From: Mycobacterium sp.
GTDB lineage: Bacteria; Actinomycetota; Actinomycetes; Mycobacteriales; Mycobacteriaceae
Reading direction: 5' to 3'
Length of the DNA: 6,227 bases
Assembly: GCA_018500005.2 (NCBI GenBank)
Contig: JAHBAP020000461.1
Location: 1-6,227, forward strand
Positions 1-5,847 of this stretch are shown in pieces (the stretch's first letter is position 1; every line of letters begins with the position of its first letter). Position numbers and translations under genes: made by a program. The notes below the pieces were generated by a model. It saw only the letters and a list, made by a program, of their open reading frames with translations. It ran no database searches and was not told the origin of the DNA.

Positions 1-2925
1 ACCTCCGGTACCAACAACCGGTTGCGCGCCGCCAGCGCGGTGGCGCAGGCCGCAGTGCTGGCCGACCCGCCCAACCACGTGCTGCTGATCGGCACCGACG
101 GCACCAACCTGAGCAAGATCCTCGAATACGCCTACGACGATCCGGACAGCGGCTTCCGGGCGGTGATGGAAGACGGCGTCACCGGCACGACCACCTTGGT
201 CGGTCACACCACGATCTCCGGGCCGTCGTGGTCGACCATCCTGACCGGAGCCTTGGACAACAAGACGGGCATCATCAACAACCTGTTCAATCCGGCGCCC
301 TACAAGAAGTGGCCGACGGTCTTCAACCTCATCGAGTACAGCAAGCCCGGCGTGAATACCGCCGTGGTCGCCGATTGGCAGTACATCAACGACATCGCCG
401 ACGCCGGCGGCTACCCCGCCGACGTCAATGAATTCGTCGCCTTCACCAATACCTGGGAAGACACCGACGACATCGTTGCGGCAAAGACGATCGATCTGAT
501 CAACGCCGCCAGTGCCGCCGAATCGAACCTCATTTTCTCGTATCAGGTGGCGGTGGACGAGGCCGGGCATGCCCACGGCGGCGGGTCCCAGCAGTACGCC
601 GACGCGGTGATCAACACCAGCGAGAACATCAAGGCGATCATGGATGCGGTGGACGCCTGGGAGACGGCCAACCCCGGCGAGAAGTGGACGGTCATCGTCA
701 CCACCGACCACGGCCACCAGCAGTCGAAGGGCTTTGGGCACGGCTTCCAGTCACCCAACGAGACTTCGTCTTTCGTGATGTTCGACCTCGAGGGCGACGA
801 CGCCAACGATGGCAAGCAGAACCTGGGCTACACCAACGCCGACATCACTCCCACGATCCTCAATCTGTTCGGCGTCCCGCAGCGCTCGGACTTCGACGGC
901 GTGCCACTGCAGACCAAGGCCAGCGGCATCGTGGTCCCGGATAACCTGAAGCAGGCTCTCAGCGACGCCCTCTCGATGTACGGCTATCCCAATATCGGCA
1001 CCGATATCGCGCTCGGAGCCCGCACGGTGTTCGCTTCCGTGCCCTACTTCATCGACGGGTTCATCAACAACGTCACCTCGCAACTGCAGGCGATCGTCGA
1101 CAAGGACATCTTCCTGATCAGCGGCATCGCCCAGGCCACCGAATGGGTCGTCCAATTCAACGGCGACCTGATGGTGGGCGTCACCCAGGCCGTGGCACGA
1201 GTGGTCGCCCACCTGACCGGTTCCGGGACCATCTCCCCGACCGATCCGCCACTGCCGGCACCGCCGGCAGGGTCGGCGACGGTGCTCGGAGACGTCGTAC
1301 TCACCTCCGCGTCAACCCCGCTGGCCAACGCCCTTGCGACGCCGGTGAACCTGCTCATCAACGCGGGCGCCGAGTTCGGCGACGCGTCGCTGTCGGGATT
1401 CAGCGCCGTGACCGTTCCGGGCTGGACCCTGACCGGAACCCCGACCGTCATCGGTTACGGCACGCCACGCAACTTCTGGCCGATGGGCCTGAGTAACCCA
1501 ACGCCCAACCTGCCGAAGTTCTTCAGCTTCCCGCAGGCGTCCACCAATCCGGATGGCGGCAGCCAGTTCTTCGGCGGCGGAAACGTCGCCACCGCCACCC
1601 TGACCCAGACCGTCGACCTCAGCGCTGCCGGAGCGGCGATCGACCTCGGCGGGGTCAACTACACCCTGGGAGGTGAATTCGGCGGCTTCCTGATCGACCC
1701 GTCGGCGGCCTCGCTGAAGGTCACCTTCCTGGACCAGAACAAAACCTATCTGAGCACCGCCAGCACCAAGCCGGTCGGCATGCTCAGCCGCCTGTTCATG
1801 ACGGGTTTCAAGGAGCGCGAAGTCACCGGTGAGATCCCGGATGGCGCCCGCTACGCCGAGGTCGAGTTGATGCTGGACGACAACAACTGGCGTCTGCTCG
1901 GCTTCCGCGCCCGCTACAACAACGCCTACGCCGACAACCTGTCGTTCAGCATCGACGCCCCGATGACGGCACCGGGAGATCCGACACCTCCGGTCTCGAC
2001 CGTCGGCGACCTCGATCACGTGTTCATGGTCTACATGGAGAACAAGGGCTACGACTCCATCGTCGGCAGCGCCAACGCACCGTTCCTCAACAGCCTGATC
2101 AACAACTACGGGTTCTTCGACAACTACTACGGCCTGACCCACCCGAGCCTGCCGAACTACTACCCGATCCTCGGCGGATCTGACTTCGGCAAGACCTACA
2201 ACTGCAAGGACGCCTGCATCGACGCCGAGGACACCCTGATGGAGAACCTCGACAACGCCGGACTGGAATGGCGCGCCTACGCCCAGGGCTTCGAGACCGG
2301 CATGAACCCGTTGGAGAGCAGTGGCGAGTACGCCGTCGACGAAACGGCCTTCCCCGCCTACACCTACTTCGCCAACAATCCCGACCCCAACTACGTGACG
2401 GACCACATCGTTCCGCTGGAGCAGATGGCGATCGACCTGCAGTCGGTGGACACCACACCGGACTACGTCTGGTTCGCCGCCGATGAGAACTCCAACGGCG
2501 AAGGCCCGGTCGACTTCCCCTGGGGCATGCTGAAGTTCGCGATCAGCCAGATCACCCCCGGGCACCAGTACAACGTGCCGGCACTCGACGAGTACCTGTC
2601 CCAGACGGTTCCGGTCATCCTCAACTCGAACGCCTGGAACTCCGATGAGACGTCGGTTCTGGTGGTGACCTTCGACGAGGACAACAACAACACCTCGCTG
2701 GGCTTCGGCAACGAGGGCAACCACATCGTCACCGTGGTGATCCCGAACCAGGCGGCGATCGACGCCGGTATGCGCGCGGGCCACTACGTGGCGACCGACC
2801 ACTACAACCACTACAGCCTGCTGCGGATGATCGAAGAGTCCCTCGACCTGCCGACACTGACCAAGAACGACGCCTACGCCGCTCCGATGAACGAGGCGTG
2901 GGGCAGCACCATGCCTAGCGTCTAA
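1..2925 (+). CDS. Exported two-domain phosphatase/phosphodiesterase (NPP-like + SapM-like), 5' end outside window
   Basis: The frame is open from base 1, so the real start lies upstream; the TTG at 22 has no Shine-Dalgarno and is only used here as residue 1. Residues about 18-295 resemble type I phosphodiesterase/nucleotide pyrophosphatases of the alkaline phosphatase superfamily: TDG with D26, a probable nucleophile S66 in SGPSWSTILTG, D179 and H183 in DEAGHAHG, D229/H230 in TTDHGH, H240 in GFGHGF, and the closing DITPTILNLFG segment. A helical stretch (about 300-400) and a Pro-rich linker (about 406-420) lead to a predicted beta-sandwich (443-645; opens NLLINAGAEFG, ends YADNLSFSI). Residues 664-960 match PF04185 acid phosphatases such as SapM: MENKGY (E673, N674), THPSLPNY (706-713), FDED (D885, D887), GNH (H901), DHYNHYS (926-932). 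The only two cysteines, C728 and C732, could form a disulfide, fitting export. Substrate is unknown: phosphodiesters, phosphomonoesters or phosphoinositides are possible. The superfamily call is firm; the two-headed activity is inferred. Confidence 0.88.
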   Translation, partial: TSGTNNRLRAASAVAQAAVLADPPNHVLLIGTDGTNLSKILEYAYDDPDSGFRAVMEDGVTGTTTLVGHTTISGPSWSTILTGALDNKTGIINNLFNPAPYKKWPTVFNLIEYSKPGVNTAVVADWQYINDIADAGGYPADVNEFVAFTNTWEDTDDIVAAKTIDLINAASAAESNLIFSYQVAVDEAGHAHGGGSQQYADAVINTSENIKAIMDAVDAWETANPGEKWTVIVTTDHGHQQSKGFGHGFQSPNETSSFVMFDLEGDDANDGKQNLGYTNADITPTILNLFGVPQRSDFDGVPLQTKASGIVVPDNLKQALSDALSMYGYPNIGTDIALGARTVFASVPYFIDGFINNVTSQLQAIVDKDIFLISGIAQATEWVVQFNGDLMVGVTQAVARVVAHLTGSGTISPTDPPLPAPPAGSATVLGDVVLTSASTPLANALATPVNLLINAGAEFGDASLSGFSAVTVPGWTLTGTPTVIGYGTPRNFWPMGLSNPTPNLPKFFSFPQASTNPDGGSQFFGGGNVATATLTQTVDLSAAGAAIDLGGVNYTLGGEFGGFLIDPSAASLKVTFLDQNKTYLSTASTKPVGMLSRLFMTGFKEREVTGEIPDGARYAEVELMLDDNNWRLLGFRARYNNAYADNLSFSIDAPMTAPGDPTPPVSTVGDLDHVFMVYMENKGYDSIVGSANAPFLNSLINNYGFFDNYYGLTHPSLPNYYPILGGSDFGKTYNCKDACIDAEDTLMENLDNAGLEWRAYAQGFETGMNPLESSGEYAVDETAFPAYTYFANNPDPNYVTDHIVPLEQMAIDLQSVDTTPDYVWFAADENSNGEGPVDFPWGMLKFAISQITPGHQYNVPALDEYLSQTVPVILNSNAWNSDETSVLVVTFDEDNNNTSLGFGNEGNHIVTVVIPNQAAIDAGMRAGHYVATDHYNHYSLLRMIEESLDLPTLTKNDAYAAPMNEAWGSTMPSV

Positions 2926-2935
2926 CAGCGATACC

Positions 2936-2940
2936 GGGAG
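2936..2940 (+). promoter_or_regulatory. Shine-Dalgarno for the SDR gene
   Basis: GGGAG stands only 3 bases before the ATG at 2944, closer than usual. The 18-base gap from the previous stop (2925) holds no TANNNT box or hairpin, so the SDR gene is probably co-transcribed with the phosphatase. No better in-frame start is nearby: the next ATG would remove most of the TGxxxGxG nucleotide-binding motif. Confidence 0.6.
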
Positions 2941-2943
2941 CAC

Positions 2944-3807
2944 ATGGCCACCTATGCGGTGACCGGGTCCGCATCCGGGATGGGCAACGCGGTCGTCGAA
3001 CGGTTGCGCGGGCGAGGTGACACCGTCATCCGCGTCGACGTCAAAGACGCCGACGTGGTCGCCGACCTGTCGACGGCGGCAGGTCGGCGGTTGGCGGCCG
3101 AAGCCGTGCTGCAGATCTGCGGCGGGCGCCTGGACGGCGCGGTCCTCGCGGCGGGCCTGGGGCCCACCAAAGGGGCTGAGCGGTTGATCACCGAGGTCAA
3201 CTACTTCGGCGTGGTCGATCTGCTGCAGGCCTGGCGGGTCGCCCTGGCCGCCGCCGACCGCGCGAAAGTGGCGAAAGTGGTTGTCTTCCCTAGCAATTCG
3301 ACCACCCCCGTCCCCGGGGTTCCCCGACGCGCCGTGCAGGCACTGCTGGCCGGTGACGCCGCAAAGGCGCAGCGCACCTACCGCCAGCTGGGGACCGCCG
3401 GCCCGCCGACGGCGTATGCGGCCTCCAAGATCGCGGTCAGTCGGTGGGTGCGCCGGCACGCGGTGACACCCGAGTGGGCCGGAGTGGGGATTCGACTCAA
3501 CGCACTCGCGCCGGGTGCGATCATGACCCCGATGTTGGAACGCCAACTGGCCACCCCGGCCGAGGCCAAGAACATCCGTCGGTTCCCCGTGCCCATCGGC
3601 GGTTTCGGCGATGCCGGGCAACTCGCCGACTGGGTGGTGTTCATGTTGTCGGATTCGGCCGATTTTCTCTGCGGCAGCGTGGTTTTCGTCGACGGCGGCT
3701 CGGACGCCTACTACCGAGCCGACGATTGGCCCCGCGCGGTACCCGCCCGCCGGATACCGTCATACCTGCTGCGGACCCGCGAATTCGTCAAAAGGAGTCG
3801 ATCATGA
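2944..3807 (+). CDS. SDR-family NAD(P)-dependent oxidoreductase, HsdA-like
   Basis: A 287-residue short-chain dehydrogenase/reductase, probably cytosolic, reducing a ketone or oxidising a secondary alcohol with NAD(P)(H). The Rossmann motif TGSASGMG spans residues 7-14, N86 lies in VNYFG, the catalytic serine is S119 (S117 is an alternative) and the active-site pair is Y158-x3-K162 in YAASK. RLNALAPGAIMTPM and VVFVDGGSDA are the usual C-terminal motifs. The pattern VDVKDADVVADLST, the phrase AAGLGPTKG and the roughly 39 residues between catalytic Ser and Tyr recall, from memory, the 3-alpha-hydroxysteroid dehydrogenase/carbonyl reductase subgroup (Comamonas HsdA), which has an extra helical insert there. 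An extra tail of about 25 residues follows the normal SDR end and ends KRSRS. A steroid substrate is therefore plausible, but a general carbonyl reductase is equally possible. It lies 18 bases after the phosphatase and overlaps the next gene by four bases. Confidence 0.9.
   Translation: MATYAVTGSASGMGNAVVERLRGRGDTVIRVDVKDADVVADLSTAAGRRLAAEAVLQICGGRLDGAVLAAGLGPTKGAERLITEVNYFGVVDLLQAWRVALAAADRAKVAKVVVFPSNSTTPVPGVPRRAVQALLAGDAAKAQRTYRQLGTAGPPTAYAASKIAVSRWVRRHAVTPEWAGVGIRLNALAPGAIMTPMLERQLATPAEAKNIRRFPVPIGGFGDAGQLADWVVFMLSDSADFLCGSVVFVDGGSDAYYRADDWPRAVPARRIPSYLLRTREFVKRSRS
3262..3279 (+). repeat. In-frame 9-base tandem duplication in the SDR gene
   Basis: GCGAAAGTG occurs twice back to back (3262-3270 and 3271-3279), encoding Ala-Lys-Val twice (residues 107-112) just before the strand that carries the catalytic serine. 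The exact match at all three codon positions suggests a recent slippage duplication, or chance codon reuse. The reading frame is kept. Confidence 0.7.
3791..3797 (+). promoter_or_regulatory. Strong Shine-Dalgarno inside the SDR 3' end
   Basis: AAAGGAG ends 6 bases before the ATG at 3804. It is the best ribosome binding site in the window and fixes the start of the chagasin-like lipoprotein, even though that frame stays open back to 3444. Because it is embedded in the last SDR codons (Lys-Arg-Ser) and the ATG overlaps the SDR stop as ATGA, the two genes are probably translationally coupled. Confidence 0.85.
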
Positions 3808-4244
3808 ACCTTCGCTTGCTGGCCACCCTCGCGATCGTCGCTACACCTCTGGTGGCGTGCTCGGGCACCAAGGACGAGCCCAAAGCCGGACCGAAGACCG
3901 AGACGATCCAAATCTCCTACGACGACCTGCTGAACCAGAAGCAGATCAGCCGCAGCACCACCCTGGCGGTCGGTGACTTCCTCCAGGTGAGCCTCGGCTC
4001 GAATCCGTCCACTGGATTCCAGTGGGCAGAGAAGTTGCTCATCTCCGACCCGAAGGTGGTCGCCCAGACCGGCCACGAGGTCATCGCGCCGAAACAGGGG
4101 CAGCCCGGAGCGGCCGGCAGCGAGGTATGGATGTTGCAGGCTACGGCGCCCGGCAACAGCACGGTGTCCAACACCTACGGCCGCCCCTGGCCGGGCGGCG
4201 AGAAGGACTCCTGGGTGTTCTCGGTCAACGTCACCGTCGAATGA
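3804..4244 (+). CDS. Chagasin-like (I42 family) cysteine-protease inhibitor lipoprotein
   Basis: A 146-residue predicted lipoprotein. The signal peptide (residues 1-18) has Arg4, a hydrophobic core and the lipobox LVAC with lipidated Cys19, followed by a short charged linker. The rest fits the chagasin/I42 inhibitor fold, whose three loops plug the active site of papain-like cysteine proteases: NPSTGFQW (67-74; family consensus NPTTGY), a Gly-rich loop GAAGSEVW (102-109; usually GxGG) and RPWPGG (127-132; usually RPW/F). The length after processing, about 128 residues, is near the family's usual 110-120. It should be held at the outer face of the cytoplasmic membrane, where it could block host, predator or own cysteine proteases; no target is encoded in this window. 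The start rests on the ATGA overlap with the SDR stop and a strong Shine-Dalgarno. Loop 2 lacks the exact GxGG, so inhibitory activity is likely but not certain. Confidence 0.85.
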   Translation: MNLRLLATLAIVATPLVACSGTKDEPKAGPKTETIQISYDDLLNQKQISRSTTLAVGDFLQVSLGSNPSTGFQWAEKLLISDPKVVAQTGHEVIAPKQGQPGAAGSEVWMLQATAPGNSTVSNTYGRPWPGGEKDSWVFSVNVTVE

Positions 4245-4285
4245 CAGGCCGCGAGTCACTCCAGTAACTCCAGCCACTCGGTGAG

Positions 4286-4291
4286 TACCCT
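4286..4291 (+). promoter_or_regulatory. Probable -10 box (TACCCT) of a leaderless promoter
   Basis: TACCCT fits the mycobacterial TANNNT -10 consensus and ends 6 bases before the GTG at 4298, so transcription would begin at or very near the start codon. No Shine-Dalgarno precedes that GTG, as expected for a leaderless mRNA. No clear -35 is seen. The 53-base gap (4245-4297) otherwise holds only a short direct repeat, ACTCCAG at 4258 and 4267, and no T-tailed hairpin. Confidence 0.5.
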
Positions 4292-4297
4292 GGTCGG

Positions 4298-4858
4298 GTG
4301 CGCATCTCCAAGGGCGGCAGGGTCGCGATGGCAGCTGCCTGCCTGGTGACCGCCGTGTTGGCCGGGTGCAGCAGCACCATCGACGGTGCGGCGACCTGTC
4401 CTGGCTGCGGCAACGGTTCCGAGCCGGACTTCTCCACCCCGCGTCCGACCACCACCTCACCGCCGACCACGGAGTCCAGCGCACCGGAGACGACCAACCC
4501 CGAACGACCCGCGGGCGGGCAGACCCTGGAGCCCAACGCCAACGGCTACGTCTACATCGAGACCCGTTCGGGCAAGACCCGCTGCCAGATCTCTGCCGAC
4601 AACGTGGGCTGCGAATCGGAGTTCACCGAATCGCCGATCGTCGACGGCACTCACGCCAACGGCGTCGAAGTGTCCGCCAGTGGCGCCAACCGCTGGGTGC
4701 TGGGCAACCTCGGGGCGATGCCGACCACCACCATCGGCTACGACACCTACCACGCGGTGGGATGGACGATCACCGCCGACGGCAGCGGCACCACGTTCAC
4801 CAACGACGGCAGCGGGCACGGCATGTTCGTCAGCACCGAACGGGTCGACTTCTTCTGA
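4298..4858 (+). CDS. Secreted lipoprotein of unknown function
   Basis: A 186-residue predicted lipoprotein with a GTG start. The n-region MRISKGGR is basic, a hydrophobic core follows, and the lipobox LAGC places lipidated Cys at residue 24; the following SSTIDG is common just after the lipobox in mycobacterial lipoproteins. A CPGC motif (C34, C37) sits close to the membrane anchor, then a Thr/Ser/Pro-rich linker (about 41-75) and a compact C-terminal domain (about 78-186). That domain has the pattern ETRSGKTRC (C96) followed by NVGC (C105), probably a disulfide hairpin as in many actinobacterial secreted domains. No catalytic motif is recognised. The CPGC pair resembles a thioredoxin-type or metal-site motif, but it lies in a linker and not in such a fold. 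The downstream oxidoreductase gene starts 13 bases after the stop, so the two are probably co-transcribed. Confidence 0.82.
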   Translation: MRISKGGRVAMAAACLVTAVLAGCSSTIDGAATCPGCGNGSEPDFSTPRPTTTSPPTTESSAPETTNPERPAGGQTLEPNANGYVYIETRSGKTRCQISADNVGCESEFTESPIVDGTHANGVEVSASGANRWVLGNLGAMPTTTIGYDTYHAVGWTITADGSGTTFTNDGSGHGMFVSTERVDFF

Positions 4859-4871
4859 CAGACTGATCGGC

Positions 4872-5828
4872 GTGGATTTCCGTGTCTTCGCCGAACCCCA
4901 GCAGGGCGCCACCTACGAGCAGCAACTGGCGGTGGCACAGGCAGCCGAATCCCTCGGCTACTCGGCGTATTTCAGATCCGACCACTACCTGGCGATGAAG
5001 GTGGCTGGCCTACCCGGGCCGACCGACTCGTGGGTGACGCTGGCCGGGATCGCACGGGAGACCTCCACCATCAGGCTGGGAACGCTCGTGACCTCGGCGA
5101 CCTTCCGCTACCCGGGCCCGTTGGCGATCTCGGTCGCCCAGGTCGACGAGATGAGCGGCGGCCGGGTCGAATTGGGCATCGGCGCAGGCTGGTTCGAGGC
5201 CGAACATCTTGCCTACGCGATCCCGTTCCCCGACCTGGGCGAGCGGTTTGAACGCCTGGAAGAACAACTCGAGGTCGTCACCGGCATGTGGAAAACACCG
5301 GTCGGGCAGACCTTCGACTACTCCGGCAGTCACTACAGTGTCGTCGACTCCCCCGCGCTGCCCAAGCCCATACAGCGGCCGCATCCCCCGATCATCATCG
5401 GCGGCGGTGGGCCCAAGCGCACCCCGGCCCTGGCTGCGCGATTCGCATCCGAATTCAATCTCGCCTTCCCGACGCTGGATTTCACCCGTCTGCAGTTCGG
5501 CCGGGTCCGGCAGGCCCCGGAGGCCGCCGGCCGCGACCCCGACGACATCCCCTACTCGGCGGCGTTCGTGGTGTGCGCCGGCCGCGACGAATCGGAGATC
5601 GCCCGCCGGGCCGCGACGATCGGCCGCGAGGTCGACGAGTTGCGGGAGAACTCGCCCCTGGCAGGCACCCCCGACGAGATCGTCGGCCGGTTGGCGGAGT
5701 TCGTCGATGCCGGAGTTCAACGGGTCTATCTGCAGTTGGTCAATCTCTCAGACCCCGAGAGCATTCGAGACCATCTGGACCTGTTCGCCAACGAGGTCGT
5801 GCCGCGCTTCGCGACGGCCGGCCGCTAA
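4872..5828 (+). CDS. LLM-class oxidoreductase, probably F420-dependent
   Basis: A 318-residue luciferase-like (TIM-barrel) monooxygenase-family protein, of usual length. Recognisable segments are the N-terminal strand MDFRVFAEPQQGATY, YFRSDHYL (33-40), the cofactor-side SGGRVELGIGAGW (95-107), the region FDYSGSHYSV, and the late glycine loop IIIGGGG (174-180), which in the family helps hold the cofactor phosphate. The EPQQGATY opening with RSDHYL recalls the actinobacterial TIGR03560 group, annotated as F420-dependent; FMN use cannot be excluded. The substrate is unknown and the enzyme is expected to be cytosolic. The GTG at 4872 is chosen because the upstream part of the frame (from 4386) lies over the lipoprotein in a different frame and reads as low-complexity Arg/Pro shadow. 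There is no clear Shine-Dalgarno or -10 box in the 13-base gap, which suggests translation by reinitiation after the lipoprotein stop. Confidence 0.92.
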   Translation: MDFRVFAEPQQGATYEQQLAVAQAAESLGYSAYFRSDHYLAMKVAGLPGPTDSWVTLAGIARETSTIRLGTLVTSATFRYPGPLAISVAQVDEMSGGRVELGIGAGWFEAEHLAYAIPFPDLGERFERLEEQLEVVTGMWKTPVGQTFDYSGSHYSVVDSPALPKPIQRPHPPIIIGGGGPKRTPALAARFASEFNLAFPTLDFTRLQFGRVRQAPEAAGRDPDDIPYSAAFVVCAGRDESEIARRAATIGREVDELRENSPLAGTPDEIVGRLAEFVDAGVQRVYLQLVNLSDPESIRDHLDLFANEVVPRFATAGR

Positions 5829-5833
5829 GTCAC

Positions 5834-5839
5834 TAGGAT
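5834..5839 (+). promoter_or_regulatory. Probable -10 box (TAGGAT) of a leaderless promoter
   Basis: TAGGAT fits TANNNT and ends 8 bases before the GTG at 5848, again with no Shine-Dalgarno between. It lies in the 19-base gap after the LLM stop and would let the membrane-protein gene be transcribed independently. No -35 element is recognised. Confidence 0.5.
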
Positions 5840-5847
5840 CGGTCCAC

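Noticed and set aside
22..24. TTG as the true start of the phosphatase
   Set aside because: No ribosome binding site precedes it, no signal peptide follows it, and the frame remains open to base 1, so it is an internal leucine codon.
1252..1270. Perfect 8-base inverted repeat (CTGCCGGC, 3-base loop, GCCGGCAG) that could be a terminator hairpin
   Set aside because: It lies inside the phosphatase coding region, in a Pro/Ala/Gly-rich linker where GCC/CCG codons make such repeats likely, and has no T tract after it.
1312..3621. Long minus-strand open frame of 769 codons
   Set aside because: It is antisense to two well-supported genes, reads as Arg/Val/Gly/His-rich low-complexity sequence with no recognisable domain, and is the expected shadow of GC-rich codon bias.
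3444..3803. Upstream extension of the chagasin-like gene frame
   Set aside because: It overlaps the SDR gene, encodes Arg-rich shadow sequence, and would bury the clear signal peptide and lipobox that follow ATG 3804.
3711..4484. Minus-strand open frame spanning three + strand genes
   Set aside because: It crosses the SDR end, the chagasin-like gene and the lipoprotein start, and its product is Arg/Ser-rich without any motif.
4386..4871. Upstream extension of the LLM oxidoreductase frame
   Set aside because: It overlaps the lipoprotein and is Arg/Pro/Thr low-complexity; the family's N-terminal strand begins right after GTG 4872.
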